From Molossus alvarezi (lineage: Eukaryota; Chordata; Mammalia; Chiroptera; Molossidae): 64,000 nucleotides of DNA. The stretch is taken from NCBI GenBank assembly GCA_037176705.1, contig CM073898.1, forward strand, positions 25,218,488 to 25,282,487, in the 5' to 3' direction. Of the stretch, positions 23,299 to 34,135 are shown in pieces. Made by a program: the position numbers and the translations under genes. Below the pieces are notes generated by a model. That model did not search any database and had not been told where the DNA came from. It saw nothing but the letters and a program-made list of their open reading frames with translations. Each line of letters starts with the position of its first letter. The stretch's first letter is position 1.

Positions 23299-23747
23299 TG
23301 TTGACCAGAGGGACAGAGTTTCAGTCAAACTCAGCATAACATCTAGGCCTCAGTTGTATTTCAGCTCCAGACCCAGAAAAGCAGAACAATCCCAACGACC
23401 ACACCCTTACAAAGCCATTAGAAGTGATGCTATGGCCAACATCAGGACCAGATGCGATGATCAACTACCCTCTACCCAGCACTGACCAATCAGTGGAGAC
23501 TACAACCCTGACCAGGACCCTAACTCCTTTAGTCACCATGATAAATGATTTTCCCCTATATAATGCATCCCCTAGAAGCCACTGGGGAGCCAGGTCTTAG
23601 AGAAATGGCTCCCCTGTGACTCTTGGCTTGGTGCCATCTCCTCAACTTTCTCTGCTGCAAGCTCCTGTTCTCATCGGATTGGGCTTTGATGTGCTCAGGT
23701 GAGGGAACCCCTTCAGTTCGGTAACGGTATCTAGCACTTTGTTAACA
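23299..23747 (+). repeat. Possible LTR of an endogenous retrovirus
   Basis: TATATAA at 23557-23563 in CCCCTATATAATGCATCCCC, then AGCCACTGGGGAGCCAGGTC and AAGCTCCTGTTCTCATCGG, has the layout of a class-I LTR (U3, TATA, R/U5). TGTTGAC at the left and GTTAACA at the right are near-inverted ends, but no matching TSD was found. The bounds are tentative and an end at ~23726 is also possible. No gag, pol or env remnant adjoins it. Confidence 0.38.
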
Positions 23748-25379
23748 CCCGTATCTAGAGTGTCTCCAGCTCTGTGAGTACCAGCCCAGTGACACTAACA
23801 GGTGTGTCCAGAACGTCACTGGCTCCTGCCTCCACATACACAAAGCAAGCCTTCCAGCCCCGCGGAAGTCCCACCAGTGTTCCCAGAGTCCAGGAAGGAG
23901 ACTCCTGTGCTCTCAGGCTGACCTCTGGGAATACACACGTATTCTTGCCAAGGGGACTATTTCCATGACTCAAAGGTGTAGGGCCAACCTGGAGTTACGC
24001 TCCCTGTTCTCTTCAGGCTTAAAGAGATGCTTTGCTGCACAGTCATGAAGACAATTCCCCTCCTCCACTCAGTGTCCCTGAGAGCTACTTTGTAACCAAA
24101 GCAGACAGCTGTGGCCTCTGTCTCCCTGAGGTCCTGTGAAAACAGCTCCTTCAGTCTCTTCCTGCCCTTCCCTCCCACTGGCCTGGGAGACACCGTCAGA
24201 GACCTGCACTACCTGTGTCTGTGCAAAAGTCCCTCGCCACCTCCCCCTCGCTTGTTTCCCCCTCTCCTCCCCCAGGCATAAGACTCACGCAAATGGATGC
24301 TTGTATTAACTAATGGCCAAGTGTACCGTAGTGTAATCTGCTGTATAATCTGTGTGGTGTCCAGATGGCATTTCCTAATCCACCCACCAGTCGGCCACCC
24401 GACCCCTTGTCTTTATCTCACCTCAACTCTCCTGCACATAAAGACTCAGTCAATTTTTTGTTGACTTGATTTCATGAAATTCAGAGCCTAGTTCAGGTAG
24501 TCAGCCCCAGACTCCCTAGGGCCCTCCCAGTTCCTAGAGGAGACCCAGGCAGGTCTGTTAATGCTTCGATCCCCGTGTGGGAGGGACGCGCCATGCAGAG
24601 CAGGGTCACAGCCTGCAGAGGAGGCTCTGCCTCTGATTGCCTGCTGGGCTCCATGGCCTTCCCTGACCACCAGGTTGTGGCCCCTACATCCCGCTGAGGG
24701 GGCAGGGTGGTCTGCATCCTCCTTTCACTCTCTGTCTTCCCCTCCTCCTGGGGCCCATTAGGTTGGACCCACCCCAGTTTCTGAGCCTACCCAGAGATAG
24801 TGTGATGTGTGTTAATAGTTGCCTTTTGTTCGGCTCTGATAGAGCTTGGAACCAAGCCATGACCCCATCTGCCATCATAGTTAAGTAGATTTGGGCTCTG
24901 AGCTATGCAAGCAGGGGCAAGTGGTGAGTTGCATCTCTGAGGAGAAGCAATGTCTAAATTTGTTTCCGTACCTTTAAGAAGACAAGAAAGCAGAGACAAG
25001 GAACAGAGGCAAATGTACACATGGGACTCCAAAGAGATTAGCCCAATCTCCCTGGCTTCTCTACCCCTCCTTCCAGGTGTGTAGATGGGCCCAATTGCCT
25101 GCTGTCTCTCTGTCCTTTCTAATGTGGGATATAACTATATTACGTAGATTAAAGGTATCTGACTATATAAGGCCTTCTGCACCTTTAGAACTGGCTTTGA
25201 AAGAGTCAGTGCTCATCTTACTCCAGTTAGCAAATTTGGAATTGCTCACACTGATTTCTGCTTCTCAAAGACAAAATGAAAATCAATGCAAAACTTCATG
25301 GAAAGTTTGCAAACCATGGTACTCTTTGTCCCAACTGCAATGCCCTTAAAAAGCAAGCCACCAGAGGCTGTTGATCAGG
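23748..25379. other. No gene recognised
   Basis: About 1.6 kb unassigned. GTATCTAG occurs at 23727 and again at 23751. Overlapping open frames near 24490-24880 on both strands show no exon signals. Confidence 0.4.
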
Positions 25380-25460
25380 CATGTTTCAGAAAAAATTCTT
25401 TCACTGGCTGGGGTGTTGGATAGGTGACTTCCAAGGTCTCTTCTAACTCCAAACTGTTAT
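25380..25460 (+). repeat. MIR 3'-part fragment
   Basis: TTGGATAGGTGACTTCCAAG then GTCTCTTCTAACTCCAAA matches a 3' variant of MIR. Confidence 0.5.
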
Positions 25461-26214
25461 GGCACCAAACTGCAAGGCAAGAAAAACCGTATCACAAGAG
25501 GGGTTTAAAAAGGATTTGACAACGTGTTTTACCCAGAACAAAGTGAGCTCAAACATTTCAAACTAGAGCTGTCAACCAAGAATGTGTTTGCAAACCAGAC
25601 AGAATTTAAAATAAACTTCAGCTGGCAAATGGTAAACCTTCCCTAAAAAGGTAATCAGATGGTGAGTGACCCAACTTTGGAAGTGGTATTAAGGAAAATT
25701 TCTACACCTGACAAAATGCTTTCACACTTTTAACTCCAGATGGGCCAGCACACTTGTGGAGGGCGGGGGGGTGGGGGGGCATTTCAAAGAATTGAGAAGT
25801 TAGGATACTGACATTCTACTCAGCAGACAGCCATGGGACAGCCACGTCAAACGGAGCATGCGGTGGCAGTTCTTAAAAGGAAAGCAACACAAGCTAAATC
25901 CTGAGGATTGTGGTGCAGAAAGAAAGGGCTATGGAGAGGGCAAGCTGCGGCCCCAAGGTCGTGTGAGCAGGATGACCTGCGAGAGGGGGCACTCCTCAGT
26001 GCCGCTGCTGGTGCCAGGGTCGGGGTGGGGGGTAGGAAGGGTTCCCAAGTCAGCTTACCTTCCTCGTTTCTCCCTGAAGACATTCCAGACCTTCCAGGCA
26101 CCATATTTGGGAAAGATCTCATTCCTTTGGCTCATACCGTTCACCCGCGCTGACCTCTGCTTGTCGTTGACATCGGGGAGAGCTTGGGCTTTGATTAAAT
26201 ATACTTTCTAACTT
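25461..26214. other. No gene recognised; G-rich tract
   Basis: 25761-25779 is GGG C G7 T G7 (quadruplex-capable). 25850-26150 is GC-richer, with short open frames on both strands and no supported exon. Confidence 0.4.
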
Positions 26215-27215
26215 TTTTCATTCTGAAATCGATTATACTTAACAAAAGAGTACGTGTAACACAGGTGTAGAGTTTAAAGAATAATAATAAAACCAAACAC
26301 CCACCACCCAACTTAAGGAAGTTCCCTCGGTGCCTACCCCTTCCCAACGGTCTCAGTGTCCCTTCCCACCCCCAGGCAGGCCCCTGACCTAACACAAGTG
26401 TCACTCACTCCCTTGCCTTTCTTTAGAGTTTCAATCCATTTGTAATGGATCACGAAGCACTGTAGTGCCCAAGGATGGTTTTGAACTTTACTTAAGGAAA
26501 CCATACTAACTATAGTCTTCTCAATTTGCTCTTTGTGCTCAGAATTTTTGAAACTCGCCCATGTCGATACGTGTGTATATTATGTGCTAATAATATGTGC
26601 AGCTGAAGTTTATTCACTTTCTCTGCTGTACCAGTGATACCTCGGTTCTCGAACATAATTCGTTCCAGGAGGACGGTCGAGAACCAAATTGTTCGAGAAC
26701 CGAAGCAATGAAACCAATAGGAAATAATGGAAACTGGATTAATTCGTTCCAAGCCCCAGAAAATGCCTATTTACTGGCCTAACTTGTATATAATATGTAG
26801 AAAAACATAAGTCTCAACAAGAAATAAAAGTGTACAGTATGTATTTAAAAAAATGAAATAAAATGTACTCTCTCCACAAAGCGTGACTCTCTCTGCACAC
26901 ACACTGATGACGAAGCAAGGCGCGCTGGGCCGAATGAACGCCCTTCGGCTCCACTCGGCTCATCTCGGAAGTTCGAGTTCCAAATATTTGTTCGGATTCC
27001 GAGACAAAAGTTTCTCGAATCTCCTGGTCGAATACCGATTTGGTCGAAAACCGAGGCGTTTGAGAACCGAGGTATCACTGGTATAGGATTCCATTATATG
27101 AATATACCCCGGTTACTTCTCTATCCCATTATTTATGGATTTCTAGATTCTTTCCTCTCTTCTGTGTTATAAGCGAAGCTCCTACGAACATCCCTGTCCA
27201 TGTGTCCTGTAGGCT
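26215..27215 (-). repeat. Old L1 3'-end relic, split by a DNA transposon
   Basis: Antisense L1 3' sequence: CACCCACCACCCAACTTAAG, TTTTGAACTTTACTTAAGG, then on the far side of the insertion GGATTCCATTATATGAATAT, ACCCCGGTTAC and TACGAACATCCCTGTCCATG. The two halves join cleanly once the 451-base element and one TA are removed. Confidence 0.75.
26631..27081. mobile_element. Pogo/Tigger-like non-autonomous DNA transposon
   Basis: 451 bases. The terminal inverted repeats match at 23/24: CCAGTGATACCTCGGTTCTC then GAAC on the left, AAAC on the reverse-complemented right. TA flanks both sides (26629-26630, 27082-27083), the target duplication of the Tc1/mariner/pogo superfamily. Near the ends the motif TCGARAACC is iterated (26677-26685, 26693-26701, 27044-27052, 27060-27068), as transposase-binding sites often are. 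No transposase frame is present. The resemblance of GATACCTCGG to Tigger termini suggests the pogo branch (inference). The element retains many CpGs, which argues for a younger age than the L1 around it. Confidence 0.9.
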
Positions 27216-28718
27216 ATGAGGAAGGGCTTCCCTTCGCCACAGCTCCTCAGAGGGTGGTCTGCAGACCAACTGCTGGCGCCCAAACTGCCACCGTTTCACA
27301 AGATAACCAATTGGTGCCGCTCAGGGAGCCGCGTGGGGCTTTGTCTGGCATAAACCCAGGACGGCCTCGGCTCCCACACCACACAGGCCTGCCGAGGCCC
27401 TCTTCCCCAGGGCTCCCCACGGGGGACGTCACCGGAAGGCTATTCTCCCACATGCAAACACAACCCATGTACGTGGAGGGGAAGTCAGCTAAATAGCAAT
27501 CTGCAAGGAGAATTTTGACAGCAGCTGGGACAGCTGGGGAGGTTCTTGATAAAAGGAGACAGGAAGCAGCGCTCAGTGAAGGGCTCTAAGACAAGGCGTA
27601 GTCTCCCAAGGAGCAGTCAATCCAGAAATGATTCTTTTAAAAGCCAAGGGAGGCTTTTCATTCATTTTACCACAGAAATCGAAAGACTTTGTGGGCACCT
27701 GCCTGGCCCGGTTCGACGTGGAGGTAGATACAAAGCACAAAGATAGTCACTATCATGGTTCCTGGGGCAGATAGAACAGATGCAAAGGTCACCCCACTCC
27801 CACCCCTCGGTGAAAACCCCGAGTGTTCTTGGGTCATCCGGCCACAGTCTGTTTTAGAATCTCCCCGACTCGGGCAGACCCCGCTGGTAGATAATCTTGG
27901 CGCTCCTCCCAGAGTCTCTTTTGACAAAGTCTGTACCCTCCCTTGAGCGTGTTTTCTCTCTGCTTTACAGGACTGCTCTAGGGCTACCGAAACCCACCTT
28001 GCACGCACTTAGAATGAAAGTGGCTGGCAATTGAACCCCACACCCTGTGGCCCTTAACCAATGAATGAGGTGTGTGGAGTAGGGGGGCAAGAAAGCCCCA
28101 TTCTCTTGACTCAGGTGGGGTAACGCCATCTCTCCCAGGTATCTGAGAACTCTGCAAAGTAAACAGTAGCAGGTGAGCTGAGGAAAGAGCAGAATTTAAA
28201 GCACCTCCAAACTGGTGGAGAGTTTGCCATTGTTTATCTCTCCAGTATCTCCCTGCCTGAACTCACAGCAGCTCAAAGCCCCGACGGTGGGGCCCAGACT
28301 GTGAGAGCGCCAAGGGGAGAACTCTGGTCCTGCCTCAAAGCAGAAAGGGAAACAACTCCTAACACCCAGAGAGAACGGGGGAATCTCTCATGTTGCTGCT
28401 TTTTCTTTTTTCCTTTCTGCTTCTCTCATGCCCCAGCCCCCGAGCAGTCCCATGGCTGCAGTATCTGGTATATGGCACTGAGCTCAAGGAATATTAATGG
28501 GGAATGTGGATGAATAATATCTTTTGAGCACCTGGCTTGGGAGTGGTCTACATAAGTGGGGAGGAATGAAGTCAAAGCTGAAAGAGGGAGGCTGGAAGAG
28601 AGGGTTGTACTTCTTCGGAGAGTTTTAGTTCCCAACTCCCACTTTAGAGCATACCACATATTTTCCTTCCTCCTCCCCTCTCCCTTCTTTCCCACCCTCA
28701 GTCGAAAGAACAGTCAAT
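27216..28718. other. No gene recognised
   Basis: 1.5 kb unassigned; 27230-27470 is GC-richer. The open frames at 27200-27496 (+) and 27667-28008 (-) lack splice or domain support. Confidence 0.4.
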
Positions 28719-28914
28719 GCCCGGCCAGTGTGGCTCAGTGGTTGAGCGTCAACCCATGAACCAAGAGGTCGCCAGTTCGATTCCTGGTCAGGTCACATGC
28801 CCAGGTTGTGGGCCCAATCCCCAGCGCCGGGGATGCAGGAGGTGGCCAATCAATGTTCTCTCCCATCGATATTTCTCTCTCTCTCTCTCTCAAATCAATA
28901 GAGAAAAAGAAAAA
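28719..28914 (+). repeat. VES SINE, subtype A
   Basis: GCCCGGCCAGTGTGGCTCAG head, CCAGTTCGATTCCTGGTC B-box region, a CATCGATATTTCTCTC body and a CAAATCAATAGAG tail. Flanks AAGAACAGTCAA and AACAAGAGTCAA suggest a slightly altered TSD. Confidence 0.95.
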
Positions 28915-29044
28915 AACAAGAGTCAAGCACATATCTGAGAAAACATGTTTTTCAGAAGTTGAGAAGCGTAAGTCCCACTTCCTCACCCTCAGCCTCAAGC
29001 CCAGACCAAGAACACTACTAAATAAGTCACGATGAACAAAAGCT

Positions 29045-29150
29045 GAGGGTGAGTAGAAAGAGCACCATACTAGGGATCAGAAGACCTGGATTCAATGAGT
29101 TGTGTCTCTCATTAATTAAATGATGGTGAACAAATATCACCTTGTCCTTA
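29045..29150 (+). repeat. MIR fragment
   Basis: GATCAGAAGACCTGGATTCA (equivalent to the MIR B-box region) followed by a degraded interior. Confidence 0.5.
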
Positions 29151-30359
29151 CAGCTCATCTTCTCGGGCCAGACCTTTCAAGCCAACTCAAGCCAGACCCT
29201 CTTCCACTGGTGTCCCCCACGCTCTGGAATTGAAAGTTACACAGCTCAATAGAGCTGCAGGAGAGAGGCAATAGGAGATGTCAATTTCCCCTTTTTGGTT
29301 GTCCCCCTTTCTATATTAATGGTTGTCTCAATCCCCCATCATTCAGCTGGAGGGGAGAAGAAGACATAACACCCCACCCACTGAGCCAACAGCTCTCTTC
29401 CATCTTTCTACCTCTTTCTCCTTCTTCTGTGTATGGGGTGACAGTGGATGATGGGCTAGGGTTTTTAAGGATGTATTTTAGCTCATCCTAGCACCATCTC
29501 CTTAGGGTACATGACATTTCTCGTTTACCTGGGGACCTTGCTAAGACTAGAAGTATCTTTAACATTCTGTCACACCAGATTGTTTTTTTTATCATGGAAT
29601 AGTGCAATTTATGAGGATATAAAAAAAAAAATCTGGAATTTGAGTTTATCTGCCTCTTCCTTTGCTATTCATCAGAAAAGAAGAAAAATCACTGGGGATC
29701 TTTTTAATTTGGCCCGTTTAGCCACAATTTGAACAGCTCTCCAAGAGAGCGTTCCTGTCTGATCATAAAAAGTCTGGTCCTAACAGGGTGGAGATCACAG
29801 GCCGTGTCTATCAGAAATCTGTTCCCTTCAACTTGAGTCAAGGAGCAAAGGACCTTGCCCACAACAGGGAGGCCTGGAGGGTCCGCATGCCAATCAATGA
29901 ACCATCTGCTCATTTTCTTTCTCCCAGTCACACACTAGGTTTAAATGCCTCAAAAGCTTGGTATTTGATAAAAAATTATAACACAAATGCTTTTCTTGAT
30001 TTGTTTTGTTCAAATCAGGAGGAATTGGGTTTTCAAGGCAAAAAGACCTCTTTCACAATTTGAAGACAGAAAGGAAAGGCGGGAGGGGAAAAGGGAGAAA
30101 AGAAAAGAATCTAAGATGTAACAGACAGAGGCAGTAACATGATGAGGAAAACAAATCCTAAGAAAGGTAATGAAACTCCTTATGTTGACATGCAATGTAA
30201 CTTCATATACCATCCCTTCAAATCTCTCCCCAAAGCCCCAGTTTTATATGATTTATAATCTATTTCAGATACACTTAAAAATCTCACTCAAGACCTAAAA
30301 ACCTATTATTAATAATGCACTTTATTTCCTTTAGACTATATAATTTTCAATGTGTTTTT
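29151..30359. other. No gene recognised
   Basis: Unassigned; includes an A10 run near 29620. The plus-strand frames at 29511-29732 and 29788-30063 are not exon-bounded. Confidence 0.45.
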
Positions 30360-30525
30360 TTGCTTTCAGTTTTCACGACCAAATTGTGAGGTAGATAGGG
30401 CAGGCATTGTCATGTTTCAAAGTAGCTAAGGCTCAGAGAGGTTAAGTGAGTTATCCAAGATCACACAGCCAGGTAGTAAGAGAATCCAGACTTTCTCTCC
30501 ACTGTGCTGCCCAGGATCACTTCTC
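30360..30525 (-). repeat. MIR SINE
   Basis: AAGGCTCAGAGAGGTTAAGT, GAGTTATCCAAGATCACACA and GCCAGGTAGTAAGAGAATCC are antisense MIR in order, well conserved. Confidence 0.88.
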
Positions 30526-30570
30526 AGGAAATGCCAAGACAATTCAAATTGTGTCAATTAGAATGTAAAA

Positions 30571-30588
30571 CGTGTGTGTGTGTGTGTG
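30571..30588. repeat. (GT)9 microsatellite
   Basis: Uninterrupted GT run after AAAAC. Confidence 0.9.
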
Positions 30589-30738
30589 AAAGGTGAAAGT
30601 ACTATTTTTGAAACTATGGGTCACTGTCAAAAATGTTTGAAAACTGCTTTAAAAAATAACTTCTAGTCCCATGTCTGGCTGTTACAGTTAAATGCTTTTA
30701 TAGTCCCCTTAGATGTAAAATAATGCAAAAAACATGTT

Positions 30739-30949
30739 ATTTTTTTTTTCTTTTCTTTATTAATTTTAGAGAGAAAGGAAGGGAGAGAGAGATAGAAGCA
30801 TCGACAAGAGAGGACATCAATTGGTCACCTCCTGCACGCCCCCCACTGGGAATTTGGCCCACAACTTGGGCATGTGCCCTGACCAGGAATCAAACCAGCG
30901 ACTGCTTGGTGCATGGGTCGATGCTCAACCACTGGGCCACACTGGCCGA
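30739..30949 (-). repeat. VES SINE, subtype A
   Basis: T-rich tail at the left with TTTATTAATTTTAGAGAGAA, body GAGGACATCAATTGGTCACC, head GGTGCATGGGTCGATGCTCA then CCACTGGGCCACACTGGCC. TSD unclear in T-rich flanks. Confidence 0.93.
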
Positions 30950-31079
30950 TTTGTTTGTTTGTTTTGAATACAGTAAACAAAATTTGGGGCTATTTTAGTA
31001 AAGATTCAATAAACCAGAATGCTCAGGGAATTTAATGTCCTGGTTAATTGAGGACAAATTGAAACCTCTGTCAAGATGC

Positions 31080-31240
31080 AGAATCATAGAACTTCACAGG
31101 TGCAAGAGTCCTTGGAAATCAGTATCACCAACTCCCCCGCTCTCCTGCTGCACAAGCTGAGGCCCAGAGGAGGAAGCAGCTTGGCCTGGGCCCTGGGGCC
31201 CCCTAGGGGTAAAGCCAAGACCTAGGCCCAAAGGTCACCC
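31080..31240 (-). repeat. MIR-like ancient repeat
   Basis: GAATCATAGAACTTCACAGG, a GCACAAGCTGAGGCCCAGAG segment and a degraded GTAAAGCCAAGACCTAGG. Consistent with an antisense MIR-class element, but family assignment is uncertain. Confidence 0.4.
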
Positions 31241-31684
31241 TCTCAAAACTCCCATGAGATTAAGCTGGATCTCAGTGAAATCATCTATGGGGTTGCTTCT
31301 TAAAATAAAATCCCAGCTTTCAGCTTGTCTTTATCATTTGCTTTTTCTCACAGGTCAGTGCAATTGGTTTTACATAATTCAGGGCAAACACCCAAGATTG
31401 CTGGTAGCCTCAAAGGTTGGAGCACATCTCTCTCTCTCTGATGTATTAGAATTCATTTTTCTTTGTTTGATCTGATCTTGTTCCTTCACATACATTATTA
31501 ATATTCAAGACACGGGGTAGAAGCCTTTATAAAATATATTTTTTACATTGCTTTAGGCTGAGAGAGGCTGTTTGCATTCCTGGAACTCTAAACCACCCCC
31601 ATGACCACAGTTGTGACTGTGCCTGCATACAAGTTATTCTGTCATATCCGTTCTGAAATGCATGGCACTGTCCTCTGTGCATGG
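31241..31684. other. No gene recognised
   Basis: Unassigned spacer; the 73-codon plus-strand frame at 31254-31475 lacks support. Confidence 0.4.
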
Positions 31685-31834
31685 TCAATCTTTCAACACA
31701 TGTACAAGCATCTCCTACGTGTCAGGTACTATACCAGGCGCTAGGGATGCAACAGAGAACAAAATGGAACAATGCCTGCCCTCACGGAGCTTACATTCCA
31801 ATGATAACAAATAAACAGAAAATAAACAAATCCA

Positions 31835-31835
<1 letters not shown>
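31685..31835 (-). repeat. L2 LINE 3'-end relic
   Basis: CTACGTGTCAGGTACTATAC, CAGGCGCTAGGGATGCAACA, CTGCCCTCACGGAGCTTACA then AACAAATAAACAG: clear antisense L2 terminus. Confidence 0.85.

Positions 31836-31836
<1 letters not shown>

Positions 31837-31868
<32 letters not shown>
31837..31868. repeat. (GT)16 microsatellite
   Basis: Uninterrupted GT run directly after the L2 relic. Long enough to be polymorphic. Confidence 0.95.
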
Positions 31869-31870
<2 letters not shown>

Positions 31871-32204
31871 ACATGCCAGCCTCATAGAGCTGGGATCCAA
31901 GAAAGGTTCTTGCTGTCCCCCACCTAACCCCACCCCATCCTAGCCAAATACTGTCCTCTGACCAGTTTGCCAATGTCTGGAAGTCTACCATTAGAAGAGT
32001 CCTTCCTTCAGATTAACCATTTTGTTCTCCAAGAATCCCACTTGAAAATAGAATCCTGGAGGGCAGCCACAGGGCAGATACTGGAGGTAGCCAGGGGACA
32101 CCATGAGGCCGCTGTGCTGTCCGAGGCCATCAGTGGAAGGAAGAGGAGTCAGACAAGGCACCACAGACAGCCTAAACCAAAGCTACTTCCTTATTTTCTT
32201 AGTC
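31869..32204. other. No gene recognised
   Basis: May be decayed continuation of the preceding L2; nothing callable. Confidence 0.4.
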
Positions 32205-32300
32205 ACTTATTTAATCATTCAACATGCCTTCATTGAGCACCAATATCCCCACCTTAATTCTACTTCTGGACATGGTACCAAGCACAGCTCTAGAAAACAA
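32205..32300 (-). repeat. L2 LINE 3'-end fragment
   Basis: AATCATTCAACATGCCTTCA then TTGAGCACCAATATCC is the antisense L2 start; GTACCAAGCACAGCTCTAG follows. Confidence 0.55.
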
Positions 32301-32859
32301 GAAATGTAGCAAAGTTGACGGGTTAAAACTGCTCTAACACACATCAACAGTGAGGCCGATGGTCTACGAACCAGCAGCTGGTCCCACAATAACTCAGAAA
32401 GCTAGTGCTCATATCACACCTTTCTCAGCAGTTTGGAATTCGTTATAAGACTATCGACAAATGGACGTTTCAGGGAAGAATTAAACATATGAATGCAAGG
32501 CAGGTGGGGATAATGTTAAAATAGTTCATCTAAAAATAGTCTAATTCCACCCAGTGGCCAAACCCTATTAAGTTTCGTGTTCATTTGGGTTCAGTTTGTC
32601 TGTGGCTTTGCGGAGCCAGTGTTGGCAGGGAAGAGGGTCTCCTCCACGCTCTGCACCCCGCTCCGCACTGGCCCGTTATCCATGGCTGAGCCCAAGAACT
32701 CCGAGTTTCAGGGATCAGGAAGAAAATGTTGAATGTGGAGCTGTCAGGAGCTGGAAAGGGTTTAGAGTGATTTAGAAGAGAAGTTAGTGTTTCAAGTTGT
32801 CCTTTTGATTTGTCTCCCTTCAGGCAAACAAAGTTGGAACCACAGTGGGGTCGGTCGCC
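32301..32859. other. No gene recognised
   Basis: Unassigned; GC content rises from about 32580 onward. Confidence 0.4.
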
Positions 32860-32935
32860 CACACAATTCTCAGTCGTTTGGCATCTCCTGTGTGCCAAGC
32901 CCAGCGGGTGTCACAGAGAACAAAGCAAGGCCCAG
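32860..32935 (-). repeat. L2 LINE 3'-end fragment
   Basis: TCTCCTGTGTGCCAAGCCCA and GTCACAGAGAACAAAGCAAG match the antisense L2 terminus. Confidence 0.5.
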
Positions 32936-33420
32936 AGGGCAGGGGGTTGCATCTAGCTCTAGCCCAGAGCAATGGTCCTAGAAGCAAAACCCAGCCCCAG
33001 AGCTCATCCATGAGCCTGGCAAAGGCACAACTGCCCAGGAAATCCCACCGCTGAGGGGAGGCCTTCGGGTCAGAACCCAGGAAGGGAACGATGTAGACAC
33101 GTTTCCTGGTTCCTGTCACCCTCAGCCCTTTCTACAGAAACTGCCCCCAACAAAGGGCTGGGCCCAGGGCCCTGGGTGTCAGACCATCTCGCCCTGTTTT
33201 GATGCCATCCCTTCTGCCACCACAACAGACTGGGGTGAGCTGGCTCTGCCTGGCCAGCGACCTGGCACCCAGCACCCGGGGGCCTGTGTGAAGGACGGGG
33301 TGGGCCTTGGTCCCTCTCATGGCAGTGGCAGCCTCGCTCAGTGGGCATGTCGTGAGATAGTGGCATTTGTCACCGCGTGCTCTTTGCACCTCTGCTCTGT
33401 TGACCGTTCTTTTCTCCAAG
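32936..33420. other. No gene recognised; ends in possible splice acceptor
   Basis: GC-rich unassigned sequence. The last 30 bases are pyrimidine-rich (CTCTGCTCTGTTGACC then GTTCTTTTCTCCAAG) with a plausible branch-point TTGAC about 18 bases before the AG. Confidence 0.35.
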
Positions 33421-33543
33421 CTGAGCCGTTTGGAGGAGGCCAAACAGGTCGTGAGCGGCCAAGGGCAGGAGGAAGTGGTCAGGGAGATAAGCAGTGAGGA
33501 AGCTGAGAAAGAAAAACAGAAGCAGACGGAGAAGAGCAGCTGA
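33421..33543 (+). other. Candidate terminal coding exon, unidentified
   Basis: It follows a good acceptor-like tract ending CTCCAAG at 33420. From the first base the frame reads 40 codons to TGA (33541-33543). The peptide is strongly charged and helix-prone (SRLEEAKQVVSG ... VREISSEEAEKEKQKQ ... EKSS), resembling the acidic-basic coiled-coil C terminus of many cytoplasmic or scaffold proteins. Of the other two frames, one stops at once and one is closed near the end. It starts with CTG, so it cannot stand alone as a gene. AATAAA at 33956-33961 is a possible but MIR-embedded polyadenylation signal. I recognise no protein and found no partner exon; a chance frame is the alternative. Confidence 0.28.
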
Positions 33544-33939
33544 CCCCCGTGAAGGAGCCTGCAATGAAGGCTACCAATGCCCACCCAGGGTCCCAGACCA
33601 GATGTGGTCTGGAGTGCCCAGCTGCGCCATGCTCCTGGCCGTGTGCCGCATCACACTCCCCCAACGCCCCCGCCTGAGCGCGTCGGATGTCTGTGTCCCA
33701 CCGATGAGTGAGCCAAAGGGCAGTTTTGCAAGGGGTCCCCTGCCTCTGCTGAACACAGAAGGCCAAAAGCATGTGTGGTCCCCGGAGACCAGTGAGGTCT
33801 CCCAACAAAGGACGAAGTCTCCACCTCACACGGCCTTTGCCCTTTGAGAACCCAGAGGCTGAACCCACAGGCTGTTTCCCCGCTAGGCACTGAATTTTTG
33901 TTTTCTAAACAAATCATTCTGCCAAAGTTTAGAGGCAGC
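33544..33939. other. No gene recognised (would be 3'UTR of candidate exon)
   Basis: GC-rich with CpGs; overlapping chance frames on both strands (33479-33868 minus, 33494-33847 plus). Confidence 0.4.
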
Positions 33940-34135
33940 AATGTGGTATAGTAGGAATAAAACTAGGGCAAGGGTCACAACTCTGTACCTTCCTTAATTA
34001 GCTGTGTGAGATTGGCCTGGCAATTTAAGTCAGTGCCCTAGATTTCTTATCACAAATACAGGACAGATAATATTTGCCCTACTACCTGGTAGCTTTTGTA
34101 TGAGTACCTAAAAATAGGCATAAAAAGCCTTGGGA
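33940..34135 (+). repeat. MIR SINE
   Basis: GCAATGTGGTATAGTAGGAA, TTAGCTGTGTGAGATTGGCC, TTTCTTATCACAAATACAGG and ACAGATAATATTTGCCCTAC give near-full-length sense MIR. Confidence 0.85.

Noticed and set aside
26055..26150. Possible minus-strand exon with a GTAAGC donor near 26058
   Set aside because: The upstream side has no pyrimidine tract or acceptor, and the peptide is unfamiliar.
26845..27086. Open frames on both strands inside the pogo-like element
   Set aside because: They do not encode a DDE transposase or DNA-binding domain and arise from the CG-rich inverted repeats.
31715..31991. Frames encoding histidine-threonine runs
   Set aside because: Translation of the (GT)n microsatellite.
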